DNA of 64,000 nt from a virus: IMG/VR virus record IMGVR_UViG_3300049491_001102, positions 1 to 64,000 of that record; one strand, given 5' to 3'. The position numbers and the translations under genes are program-made. Below the pieces are notes generated by a model. It saw only the letters and a list, made by a program, of their open reading frames with translations, did not search any database and had not been told where the DNA came from. Below are positions 56,104-64,000 of this stretch, in pieces. Each line of letters opens with the position of its first letter. Position 1 is the first letter of the stretch.

Positions 56104-56595
56104 TTACACCTCCACAAGAGCTGCATTCATCAGATAGGCAAGTCCAACCATTGTATCCCCGACATTGGCACCTGTGCGCCCAACACGTATACGAAATCTG
56201 TCACCAGCAGCAATGCTGCTGATATTTGCCGGTGTCAGCGTTCCAAATGACGTAACGCGTGTTGATGACAGTGTAGACCCAGGCGTATCCGTTATCGGAA
56301 GTAACGTGCCCATCGTCAGTGTATCTGTTCGGTTACCGTTATGAGCCATACGTTCGAACTCGGCAGTCCAACGGCAATTACCGGTAGTTACCGTCCAACT
56401 TGCCCAATAAAGGTATAGAAGGACATTACCCCCTCCGTACCCGTTTGGCATCACACCAGTAAAAATCTGCGTCCAGTCAGCAGCATCTGAAAACGCAGCG
56501 CTCTTGTGTCCTGTTGTCGTTTGAACAACTGGGTAGGAGTTAGATTGGAAAAATGTAGCTGCGTGTCCGTCTGCGGACCAGAGTAGTTTTGCCAT
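56104..56595 (-). CDS. tail structural protein, beta-sandwich
   Basis: A 163-residue beta-rich protein (FSDAADWTQIFTGVMPNGYG; VLLYLYWASWTVTTGNCRW) typical of fibre-tip or head-fibre domains. No gap to the lectin gene. Unknown in detail. Confidence 0.6.
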   Translation of the reverse strand: MAKLLWSADGHAATFFQSNSYPVVQTTTGHKSAAFSDAADWTQIFTGVMPNGYGGGNVLLYLYWASWTVTTGNCRWTAEFERMAHNGNRTDTLTMGTLLPITDTPGSTLSSTRVTSFGTLTPANISSIAAGDRFRIRVGRTGANVGDTMVGLAYLMNAALVEV

Positions 56596-56600
56596 GTGAT

Positions 56601-56927
56601 TTATCCGATGATCTCTTCATTGGAGACTACAACACCGACACCGCGTTCAACTCGAACTGAGGAGTCCGCTTCTTTCAAAGCTTGTTCCTCGGTTTTCTCC
56701 ACCATCTGCAGCATCGACGATAGAAGCTTCGTAAGATATGGGTACGGCATATCTTTGAGTTTTCCTTCTGGGTCACACAATGCACGAACATCGAGGGCTA
56801 AAGCATTGTTGGCAAAAACACGAAGCTCTTCTTGCAGCTCCGGTTTTGTCATCTCCACTGGAAGTGGAACGTTATTGGCGGCCAAGTAGGCAGTAACTCG
56901 CTTGTAGAGTTCGAGATGGTATTCCAT
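56601..56927 (-). CDS. hypothetical helical protein, fibre-assembly candidate
   Basis: A 108-residue helical protein (AYLAANNVPLPVEMTKPELQ, YLTKLLSSMLQMVEKTEEQA) with an AGGGAAG ribosome site. It is encoded directly after the giant fibre, where many phages encode a fibre chaperone. That role is an inference. Confidence 0.6.
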   Translation of the reverse strand: MEYHLELYKRVTAYLAANNVPLPVEMTKPELQEELRVFANNALALDVRALCDPEGKLKDMPYPYLTKLLSSMLQMVEKTEEQALKEADSSVRVERGVGVVVSNEEIIG

Positions 56928-56934
56928 GACTTCC

Positions 56935-59900
56935 CTATGTGATCCTTAGACTTCCGTAGGCTTCAATCTCAAGACCAGCCCATACTGTGTCTGAACCGAT
57001 TGTCTCGACGCTTATAATGTCACCAGCGACAAGAGGTGTTGTTACAAGGTTTGCAGTGATAGTTGTGTTGCCCGAAGTTATAATCGGCAACGAACCGCTG
57101 ATGATTGAAGTTCCATTGGCTTTGATGTCAATGGTCAAGTTTGCGCCAGCAGCCGTGTTCAATCGTGCGCGCATGGTCGCCGGGACCCAGTTCGTCACCG
57201 CTGGGGCGATCGTTTGGCGTGGCGCAGCCGATACCCCGGCACCCGAGTTGTAGTTTGCGGGAACCGAGAAGCAAAAAGTCCCGGGGATGCCTTTGTAAGC
57301 AAGTGCCGTAGCACCAGCGTTCACAAACGGCGCCATACCAGCGCTTCCAGCCTTCGAACTAGGAACGTCCGAAAGCTGGTTAAACGTGCGGATCCAATTC
57401 GATGGTGTTGCCCGCCAGCGCGACGATGCAATGTCGTAGAGCAGGATAACTGCCTCGTTTGGTGCGACGGCCAAATCCTGGCTGTTCGGGCAGAGAATCC
57501 GGTTGATCCCCGACGACGTGACTTCATTCGCGAGTGTAATGATCGATGAACCAACGTTGATGAAGAGTTTGAGGATTGTTCCCGCGGTCGAAGACAGCGC
57601 GCCAAATCCTGTGATGGTTTGGGCCCCCGTGGCTGCTTGGCGGATCACATCCGCAATCGACCAATCCGTGGGTGTGTAGTTATCCGCTTGAGCAGCAAGT
57701 GCCGTGGGTGTGATCGTGTATTGGCCTTGTCCGGCGATTCGATTCCCGCCTAACGCCAACGTGCCCGTCATTGTTCGCGACCCGTCGAGTGGCAACAAGG
57801 CGATGCCACTAATCGACAAAATATTTGATGCTAGCGATTCCCCAATTCCATTGGTCCCGAGAATCTTAGCAAACGGAAGATCGAATCCGTTCTTAGCAAG
57901 GGCAATACCGGTCCCGGAAGCACCGGCATTCGAAGTCGTGTTGACCTCCCCCATCAAGGGGAATGCACGCCACTTCGTCGACGTTGAGTCATAGGATAAC
58001 AACACCGCTCCGCCGGGCCCGACAACAAGATCTGTTCCTCCGGGACATAAGACTTGATTGGCAGTCGCTGACCCACCATTATTGTTGTTGATCGTGAACG
58101 AATCACTCGCATCGGTATTGATGAGGATCTTCCGTGTCGTCAGCAGTCCCGTTGCCAAAAAACCGGTAAACGCTTGGCTTCCCGTGAAGCTAAACCGAAT
58201 AATGTCAGCCTTGTCGAAGTCGGTAGCCGTGTAGTCGTGCTGCGTTGCCGTTATTGTCGCTGGCGATATGAGGTTGTAACCAAGTCTCTTCAACGCGAAC
58301 GCGCCCATGTCCAACTCTGCCGTCATGGCGCGGGAGCCATCACGTGGCAGTAGTGCAGTTGCGTCGAGATTGACTAGCGTGTTCGCAGGAAAACTCCCCG
58401 GGTTGGCAATCGTCAAGCCGCCAAGACCCGCAAGTGTGCGCAGCTCAAAGTCAACGCCTGTCTTTTGGTGGTACAGCCCCACACCAGCGCCGACGTTGCT
58501 CATTGTATTGAACTCGCCAGCCGCCCCGGCACCACCGCCCGCAAGTTGCGATCCAAATTTACCCGCAGGGTAAAACTCCGCTTGGGCCGTGTTGTTCAAC
58601 GCTGTTGCGTTGCCGATAAGGACGAGGCGTGCGCAAAGGACTGCGCCACTTAAAATAGTTGGTACTGCAAACGTATCAGCAGCAATGCCCGCGATGGCAG
58701 CCGCCTTAGTGGTGTAGATCTTCTGACCATAGACCACGCGATACTCCGGGTTGATGCCCCCAGGTACCAAATAAATCCATTGGGTCGTCCATTCCGCTGC
58801 CGCAACAGATTGCAGAGTTCCCGACCCGTTGTCCCACGACCCCGGTGCAATCGAAGTCGCTGCTGCCGTGATGGTGTAGCCCGAGGGAGAACTGGGATTC
58901 CGGTAGACGTAGCGGAACGACGCTGCCGTGGCGGATGCGTCCGTGGTGATCGAAGGATATTCGCGCGCGGTCGAGTAGTTGGCACCCGCCAGCCAACTGG
59001 AACCTGCGGTTTTGTTCAACTGCAGGTTGGCACCATTCGCCGACCAAACATTTCCGCTTAGATTTACAGGACCAAAAATCTCGAAGAATGACGCAAGGTC
59101 AAATCCTTTATTGTAGGCAAGCTGCGTTACCGGTGTGATGTTGTCAATCGACGTATTATTTACGTGACTGATCTTCGCCAACGGCACAATAACGCGTCGT
59201 TGTGCTAAAGTGAACGGTGTCGCTTGTTGCACTATAGATGAGGCTGTGTCTATCCCAATCCATGTTTGTGCATTCGTTGCCAATCCACTAAGCGTTTGTG
59301 AATTGGCCATCCCCCAAGAAATCGGCTGAATAGACGGAGGATTAAGCGTGTGGTCTACGATTTGACCAAAACCGGCAGACACGTCGAAACGTGACGTGAT
59401 AGCGTCAATAGTGACAACTCCACCCGAAATAAGTCCTGTATCTTGGATGACTTGTACATCAAATGGTGAGGATGCTAGCATCAGCATCCACGTATCAATG
59501 GATTTGATGTAACGAAAACGAATTGTACTGTTACGCCTAATAAACTCGGGCCGGTAATTGAAGTTTATAGAAGACGAGAATGTGATGTCAGTGATTTGAC
59601 CTGCTGACTCAATTTCGCACTCGTCACCGTCTTGAAGGCTCGCGCTTACGCTTGGTAAGTTTATTGTGAACGTGGAAATAGACCCGTCATTTGTATTAAC
59701 GACGCGTCCTCCCCTTGGTGATGGAAATGTGTAGCTACCAGCATTAGTAAAAAAAACGTATTCTTGAACGGACCAAAGTGTCCGATACGTTCCGCCGTCA
59801 TTTAACATCAGTTGATTCATATCGGTTGCCCAGTAACGGGCACCATCAATTGATGCGGCTGGAATACTCGCCAGCAAACCGGATGTCAGAAGCTGACCAT

Positions 59901-61668
59901 TGTATTGGCGCCAGTCCGTACCATCCGTAACTTCACCTTGGAGGGTGGACGTGTTGAAATACGTCGACCCAATCGGCAACGAGTTAGCTGCAGGTCGTGC
60001 ACCCGTTGTTCCAAACAGTGGCGTGTATGCGAAAATCTTCCAACCGGTGTTAACCGTGTTGGTTGTTTTCACATAGACCATCAAACGCTCGTTCGCCGCC
60101 GCGTAGTCAAGGCACAAGGACCCCTTGTCCGCTGCGAGCACACCTTCTGGGGTGCCATTGTTGGAGTAGAAGCGCACGTTCCCCGACGTGCCAATCTTCA
60201 ACCCACCATTTTGAGCGATCATCGTCGCCCATTGGTCAGACGACGTTGCTTTGGCCGAAAAGACATCAGTAGCGCCAAAAGCTACGCGGAACAGATCAGC
60301 GGAGAACTCAATCAACTGGTCCGAAATTTCCCATGCATCGGTGGTCGCCAATGTGGCAGCCGGCTGCGTGGATTTTATGGTCAGGAGTTGCGTTGCGTGC
60401 ACCGCTTTGGTGACATGGTTCGCAAACGAGCAACCGATGAGCTTCAACGCTTCCGACTTTGCACACCAAATCCCGTAGCTGTTCGCATCGAACACCACGG
60501 TGTCGCAGGTCAAGTTCATCAACGAGTCGAGAACATCGTTGTCCGTAAAAATACCGCGGGAGTTCCCCGCGATGCGGCAATTCGAAACGCGGTTAGCGAG
60601 TGAAGCTACAGCCGCAAACGTGATGCGCTGGAACTGAACACCACCGCCGGTGAGCGCACCAACGTTTCCGTTGTTCAGGATTTCCGAGTCGAGAAGTTCA
60701 ATGTTGTGCGAGTCGTTGAAGATCAAGCCTGTAGGGAAATCTGAAACTTTGCACGATTGAAACGAGGTCAACGTGTTGTCGAGCGATGGTGACCCCGCAA
60801 TCCTTCCCCGGTACCCCACTGCGGTGCCGGTGTTTTGGCCCCCACCTTTGAGTGCGAGCGCACGGAAATATGTGCCCGCCATGGTGGTGCTGGGCGACAC
60901 ATAGGAGAGAAAGTCCCCCGTGGTCTTTGCGTACCGCAAGATCGACACGGCCGAGCCGGCGCCAACAAAGGCTTCGGTACCCGACAATGTGAGCTCGTTC
61001 GAATACCACTCACCCGGTGGAATGAAGATCGGCAAGCCAGTCGAATTGCTCGCCGCGATTGCGGCTTGAATGGCAATCGTGTTGGCTGTGGCATAGCTGC
61101 CAGACCCTGCCACAGCGCCGAACTTGCGAATGTCGATGATGACCGCGTTGGCGCCACCGACCGCCATGACAAGCTCGTGCCACGACCGAAACCAACCCGT
61201 GTAATCGTAAGTTCCGATTGTTCCGGGGCTCCCGGCGACGAATTCATTATCTTCTGATGCTGCAACAAAAGCAGGACCTGAATTGATAAGAGAGGCTAAA
61301 GGATCAGCCACCTCGTTAAATGCCGGTATGGCTAATCCTGCCGGTGTGCGAACACGGAATAGTCTGGTCGTTACCTCGGACTCATCAGGCAATCCAACAT
61401 TTGTAACGAGACGAATACGGTACGTTCCGGGGCATCCGGCGGTCGGTGTAAACGTCCATACTAATGGATTTCCTGTTACTGCAAGAGTTGGAACAGCGGT
61501 TGTGTCACCGATAGGAATCCAAAGCAAAGAAAACGTTGCAGTGGTTGCGCCAGGATTTGTTGCGGTCAAAGTGACCACAGCACCAGTAGCCAGACCATCA
61601 GATCGCGTCCGGCCGTTTGTTCCGGCAGGAAGGCCAACCTGGTCAATTCGCATTTCCGCAACTGCCAT
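56935..61668 (-). CDS. giant tail fibre or tailspike protein
   Basis: A 1577-residue protein. Residues 1-110 look like an Ig-type attachment domain. Residues about 175-440 are a right-handed beta-helix (IIDIRKFGAVAGSGSYATAN, GLPIFIPPGEWYSNELTLSG and later SFANHVTKA turns), the fold of polysaccharide-degrading or -binding tailspikes. Two long related repeats start near 1106 (LLPRDGSRAMTAELDMGA) and 1290 (LLPLDGSRTMTGTLALGG), followed by a C-terminal beta domain. Probably the host-recognition organelle. Confidence 0.85.
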   Translation of the reverse strand: MAVAEMRIDQVGLPAGTNGRTRSDGLATGAVVTLTATNPGATTATFSLLWIPIGDTTAVPTLAVTGNPLVWTFTPTAGCPGTYRIRLVTNVGLPDESEVTTRLFRVRTPAGLAIPAFNEVADPLASLINSGPAFVAASEDNEFVAGSPGTIGTYDYTGWFRSWHELVMAVGGANAVIIDIRKFGAVAGSGSYATANTIAIQAAIAASNSTGLPIFIPPGEWYSNELTLSGTEAFVGAGSAVSILRYAKTTGDFLSYVSPSTTMAGTYFRALALKGGGQNTGTAVGYRGRIAGSPSLDNTLTSFQSCKVSDFPTGLIFNDSHNIELLDSEILNNGNVGALTGGGVQFQRITFAAVASLANRVSNCRIAGNSRGIFTDNDVLDSLMNLTCDTVVFDANSYGIWCAKSEALKLIGCSFANHVTKAVHATQLLTIKSTQPAATLATTDAWEISDQLIEFSADLFRVAFGATDVFSAKATSSDQWATMIAQNGGLKIGTSGNVRFYSNNGTPEGVLAADKGSLCLDYAAANERLMVYVKTTNTVNTGWKIFAYTPLFGTTGARPAANSLPIGSTYFNTSTLQGEVTDGTDWRQYNGQLLTSGLLASIPAASIDGARYWATDMNQLMLNDGGTYRTLWSVQEYVFFTNAGSYTFPSPRGGRVVNTNDGSISTFTINLPSVSASLQDGDECEIESAGQITDITFSSSINFNYRPEFIRRNSTIRFRYIKSIDTWMLMLASSPFDVQVIQDTGLISGGVVTIDAITSRFDVSAGFGQIVDHTLNPPSIQPISWGMANSQTLSGLATNAQTWIGIDTASSIVQQATPFTLAQRRVIVPLAKISHVNNTSIDNITPVTQLAYNKGFDLASFFEIFGPVNLSGNVWSANGANLQLNKTAGSSWLAGANYSTAREYPSITTDASATAASFRYVYRNPSSPSGYTITAAATSIAPGSWDNGSGTLQSVAAAEWTTQWIYLVPGGINPEYRVVYGQKIYTTKAAAIAGIAADTFAVPTILSGAVLCARLVLIGNATALNNTAQAEFYPAGKFGSQLAGGGAGAAGEFNTMSNVGAGVGLYHQKTGVDFELRTLAGLGGLTIANPGSFPANTLVNLDATALLPRDGSRAMTAELDMGAFALKRLGYNLISPATITATQHDYTATDFDKADIIRFSFTGSQAFTGFLATGLLTTRKILINTDASDSFTINNNNGGSATANQVLCPGGTDLVVGPGGAVLLSYDSTSTKWRAFPLMGEVNTTSNAGASGTGIALAKNGFDLPFAKILGTNGIGESLASNILSISGIALLPLDGSRTMTGTLALGGNRIAGQGQYTITPTALAAQADNYTPTDWSIADVIRQAATGAQTITGFGALSSTAGTILKLFINVGSSIITLANEVTSSGINRILCPNSQDLAVAPNEAVILLYDIASSRWRATPSNWIRTFNQLSDVPSSKAGSAGMAPFVNAGATALAYKGIPGTFCFSVPANYNSGAGVSAAPRQTIAPAVTNWVPATMRARLNTAAGANLTIDIKANGTSIISGSLPIITSGNTTITANLVTTPLVAGDIISVETIGSDTVWAGLEIEAYGSLRIT

Positions 61669-61703
61669 GCCCGGAATGTACCAGGCTTCATGGCCGCGAG
61701 CGA

Positions 61704-63221
61704 CTACATCGGAAGACCTGTTTCACCATCCGTCAACGTTACAGTGCCCAAAACAGGGAACTCAAAGAGTTGCAACTGCAAATCTTCGTGTTCTCCATTC
61801 AGCATGTAATGATGAGGCGAGTCGCCGATTTTGAGCACACCAGTTGATGACTTGATGATATCAGCGATCAACGGGCCTAATAGTGGTATCTCCAAAGACG
61901 GACTTCCATCTGATTTTAAGTCCGCAAAGCCAAACCCAATCTTTGTGTTTGGAGTCCCATCCGGGTTTTTTAATGCGAAGTACGAGTCAAGTGTAGTCCG
62001 AATGGCGTTGCCAACGATAGACGCGATTGTTCCGTATCGACGGAATATCGTGGCATCCACGTTAACTATCTTGTAGACGGGGTCTTCAACGCTTAGCCGA
62101 AATGTGATGGTATGCTTCTTCGTAACAGATACAGCCGTGTAAACAGCATCTTTTAGCGTTTGAGTTGGCAGTCCACCACCATCGGGTACGATGTATAAAA
62201 ACCCGCGATTCTCCGCAACCCCAGGCGCCTGGTCGGACGTCAGCATCAATGCGCGAGCAACCCCAGGAACAAGCTCAGCCTCGATCTCATAATCCTCGCG
62301 CGCGACTACCCGATCGGAAACCCGCAAAGACCTGGGCGCTTGCTCCTTGATTTGCGCCACGGACATGCGGTCTTCGCCGCCGCTCGCTTGCAGTGGATTG
62401 TTAACGCTGACCTGAACGGGGCTCCCCAGCACGTCGGTGAACGTGCCGGGGATGACTTTGATGGTGTTGGCGTCCACGTTCCCCGCCGCACCGCCGCCAA
62501 TCTTGTACCGAGCCACGATGGTGCCCGCAGGAATTTGCCCATTAACGCCATCGCCGAATACAACGCGTGCACGATCGTTTTGGTCCACCACGATGTAGAA
62601 ATCCCGATCGATCGCCGACGAATCCAAGAGGTTGTCCACCTCGGTATATGCGCCGTTGGCTGCCGTGAGGATGATCGAGCCGTCAAGGTAGGGGATCCCC
62701 GCTAGGAAGAATGACTGGTCCGCTAAATTGCTGGAAACGAACGCTTCGTCGTAGTTGGTGGAGTTCTCGACATCCACCATGGCTTGAGGCGGATTAGTGC
62801 CGCCGGGGATCGTCACGTCCGTCAAAATCTGAAACGTCACTGGGTCGGTGACGTCCTGCGTGCGCACAACTTGCTCTGCGGGAATGATGACGTCGTTAAC
62901 TGGAACATCCGCGAGCGTGAGTGTGACCGTTGCTGAAGCTGCGGCCGCACCAGGTACAGAGAAACCAAGCATCTTTGCTAATGCAAGAACGTTGGATCTC
63001 ATTCTCGCATCTGTAAGGCGCGACTCAGCAGCTTGATTATCCATGTAGAAGGATAAAATATCCCCTACGTAGCTCATCAAGCCTTTCAGGATGTTACCGA
63101 AATTGGCAACTGTGTCATTGGACCAATCTGGGAACACACTCTGCGTCAGCAAAGTTAGCCGTGCATAAATGGAGTCATAATCCTTGTCAGTGTAATCAAG
63201 GTTCTGGGGTAAAACTGTCAT
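61704..63221 (-). CDS. baseplate J-like protein
   Basis: A 505-residue protein of the baseplate J family (P2 gpJ, T4 gp6-like). NLDYTDKDYDSIYARLTLLT at the start, ANFGNILKGLMSYVGDILSF, RMRSNVLALAKMLGFSVPGA and the later GTFTDVLGSPVQVSVNNPLQ region are typical. It forms the baseplate wedge with the gp25-like protein encoded just upstream, to which it is coupled by ATGA. Confidence 0.9.
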   Translation of the reverse strand: MTVLPQNLDYTDKDYDSIYARLTLLTQSVFPDWSNDTVANFGNILKGLMSYVGDILSFYMDNQAAESRLTDARMRSNVLALAKMLGFSVPGAAAASATVTLTLADVPVNDVIIPAEQVVRTQDVTDPVTFQILTDVTIPGGTNPPQAMVDVENSTNYDEAFVSSNLADQSFFLAGIPYLDGSIILTAANGAYTEVDNLLDSSAIDRDFYIVVDQNDRARVVFGDGVNGQIPAGTIVARYKIGGGAAGNVDANTIKVIPGTFTDVLGSPVQVSVNNPLQASGGEDRMSVAQIKEQAPRSLRVSDRVVAREDYEIEAELVPGVARALMLTSDQAPGVAENRGFLYIVPDGGGLPTQTLKDAVYTAVSVTKKHTITFRLSVEDPVYKIVNVDATIFRRYGTIASIVGNAIRTTLDSYFALKNPDGTPNTKIGFGFADLKSDGSPSLEIPLLGPLIADIIKSSTGVLKIGDSPHHYMLNGEHEDLQLQLFEFPVLGTVTLTDGETGLPM

Positions 63222-64000
63222 TGGATTGTTCCACTTACGTTAGAGACGATTACACCGCCATCTTTGGCATTAAGCACGTCGTACGTCAGATGTATCTGCA
63301 ATGCATAGCGACCATCCGCATCGAGAGCATATTCGCACTTTGCCGTGAGAATTTTCACCCGCGGCTCATAGTTTCGCAGGGCATCAACAACACGAAGACG
63401 GGCGAGCGCAAGGGTGGCTTCGGTTGCCGGCGCATGCCGAATGCGATCTAAAAGCGAGCCGAACTCTGGCATCCACTCCAACTCGCCGTATCCCTGGCCC
63501 GAACTGCAAATGGTCCCCAGGATTTGTCGAATATTGGCGCCAATTAGCCGGGTTCCTCCCGCATGAGCAAAGTCCCCTTTGCCATCGCGACCGAAGGGCA
63601 AAAGCAAACCCTCGCGCAACTCTTGGGCGACAACCGATGAGCCTATCGTTGCGCCGCGCAGGCTTGATTCGGGAAACGATGTCAGGGGTTTTTGGCCCGC
63701 GAAGGTTGACCATTTCAGGTCCTGCTCGACGATATTCACCCCCGCATCGATCGCCAACACGCGGAGCATCGGAGCTTCCGGCCATTTGCCTGCGCGGAGA
63801 ACTCGAAACCGGTATCCGTTGGTGATTGCGGAAAGCGTGGAGTTTGCCAAGTAGCGCGCCGCAAAAGCGCTGCCGTCGTAAACGACTTCTTGATCTCCAG
63901 ACGAGTAAATTGCGTTTACTGCAATACGAACAAGGTTGTTGTCCGCGTCTGTTACAGAGAACTGTAAAATAGTGTTCTCTGAGACAGCACTGTCAACATT
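63218..64000 (-). CDS. gp25-like baseplate wedge protein, 5' end outside the window
   Basis: 260 codons are visible, and the frame stays open to the right edge. The C-terminal 150 residues are a GPW/gp25 domain: GLLLPFGRDGKGDFAHAGGT, LIGANIRQILGT, WMPEFGSLLDRI and LRNYEPRVKI, a baseplate wedge component. The upstream 110 residues (VSENTILQFSVTDADNNLVR; YRFRVLRAGKWPEAPM, related to a LysM-like join) are an extra domain, so this is a fusion longer than the usual 120-150-residue gp25. A TTG at 63850 is open but would cut this domain. Confidence 0.85.
   Translation of the reverse strand, partial: NVDSAVSENTILQFSVTDADNNLVRIAVNAIYSSGDQEVVYDGSAFAARYLANSTLSAITNGYRFRVLRAGKWPEAPMLRVLAIDAGVNIVEQDLKWSTFAGQKPLTSFPESSLRGATIGSSVVAQELREGLLLPFGRDGKGDFAHAGGTRLIGANIRQILGTICSSGQGYGELEWMPEFGSLLDRIRHAPATEATLALARLRVVDALRNYEPRVKILTAKCEYALDADGRYALQIHLTYDVLNAKDGGVIVSNVSGTIQ

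Noticed and set aside
1-64000. Integrase, transposase or insertion sequence
   Set aside because: None of the proteins shows integrase or transposase motifs, and no terminal repeats flanking a gene were seen, so there is no evidence for a mobile element inside the window or for lysogeny beyond the small repressor.

Overview
This window is part of the genome of a tailed bacteriophage with a contractile-type tail. The evidence is a gp25-like baseplate wedge protein, a baseplate J-like protein, a tail protein I homologue and a long run of fibre and lectin-like proteins, together with a self-contained phage replication and recombination set. No portal, terminase or capsid gene is recognised, and the last gene runs off the right edge, so the genome is larger than the window. 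Lipoproteins with signal peptides and a lysis-like set suggest a Gram-negative bacterial host, but this is an inference.

Layout. (1) 0.3-8.3 kb: a leftward array of about 20 small, mostly unrecognisable genes with ATGA overlaps. It was built partly by duplication (five paralogous families) and is driven by copies of one promoter block, TTGCAA-N17-TAAGTT. (2) 8.4-9.7 kb: one small membrane protein gene, a CGCAC-rich stretch, an AT-rich palindrome-rich non-coding region (origin candidate) and two divergent promoters. (3) 9.7-13.9 kb: zinc-finger proteins, an MT-A70 methyltransferase and a KTSC-like protein. (4) 13.8-29.7 kb: the leftward replication and recombination block, with a possible clamp-like protein, SbcC and SbcD, RecA, gp32-like SSB, a helical UvsY-like candidate, family A DNA polymerase with an N-terminal uracil-glycosylase-like domain, primase, DnaB-like helicase and winged-helix proteins. 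(5) 30.3-34.7 kb: a PadR-like regulator, UvsW-like helicase, HTH protein, sigma-factor-like protein and others. (6) 34.9-45.1 kb, rightward: MoxR-type ATPase, unknown, VWA/metallopeptidase, GH25 lysozyme, lipoprotein, thymidylate kinase-like, RuvC-like resolvase, Dam-like methyltransferase, a tRNA-like element and small genes. (7) 45.1-47.9 kb, leftward: unknown, Acb2-like anti-CBASS protein, Cro/C1-type repressor with paired operators, holin-like and membrane proteins. (8) 48.0-64.0 kb, leftward: the tail fibre and baseplate module.

The strongest new signal is a second promoter class, AACTTT-N11-RCTATTAAA, found at nine places with identical internal spacing. At six of them a start codon lies only 4-7 bases beyond the -10-like box, which predicts leaderless mRNAs. 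The phage encodes a sigma-like protein (32617-33198) that is a natural candidate reader. One copy sits inside a long open frame (27032-28849), just after an intrinsic terminator in the same frame, and predicts a nested gene. Other notable systems are the MoxR/VWA-metallopeptidase trio, the repressor-controlled Acb2 module, and an SD-hairpin-start arrangement upstream of recA.
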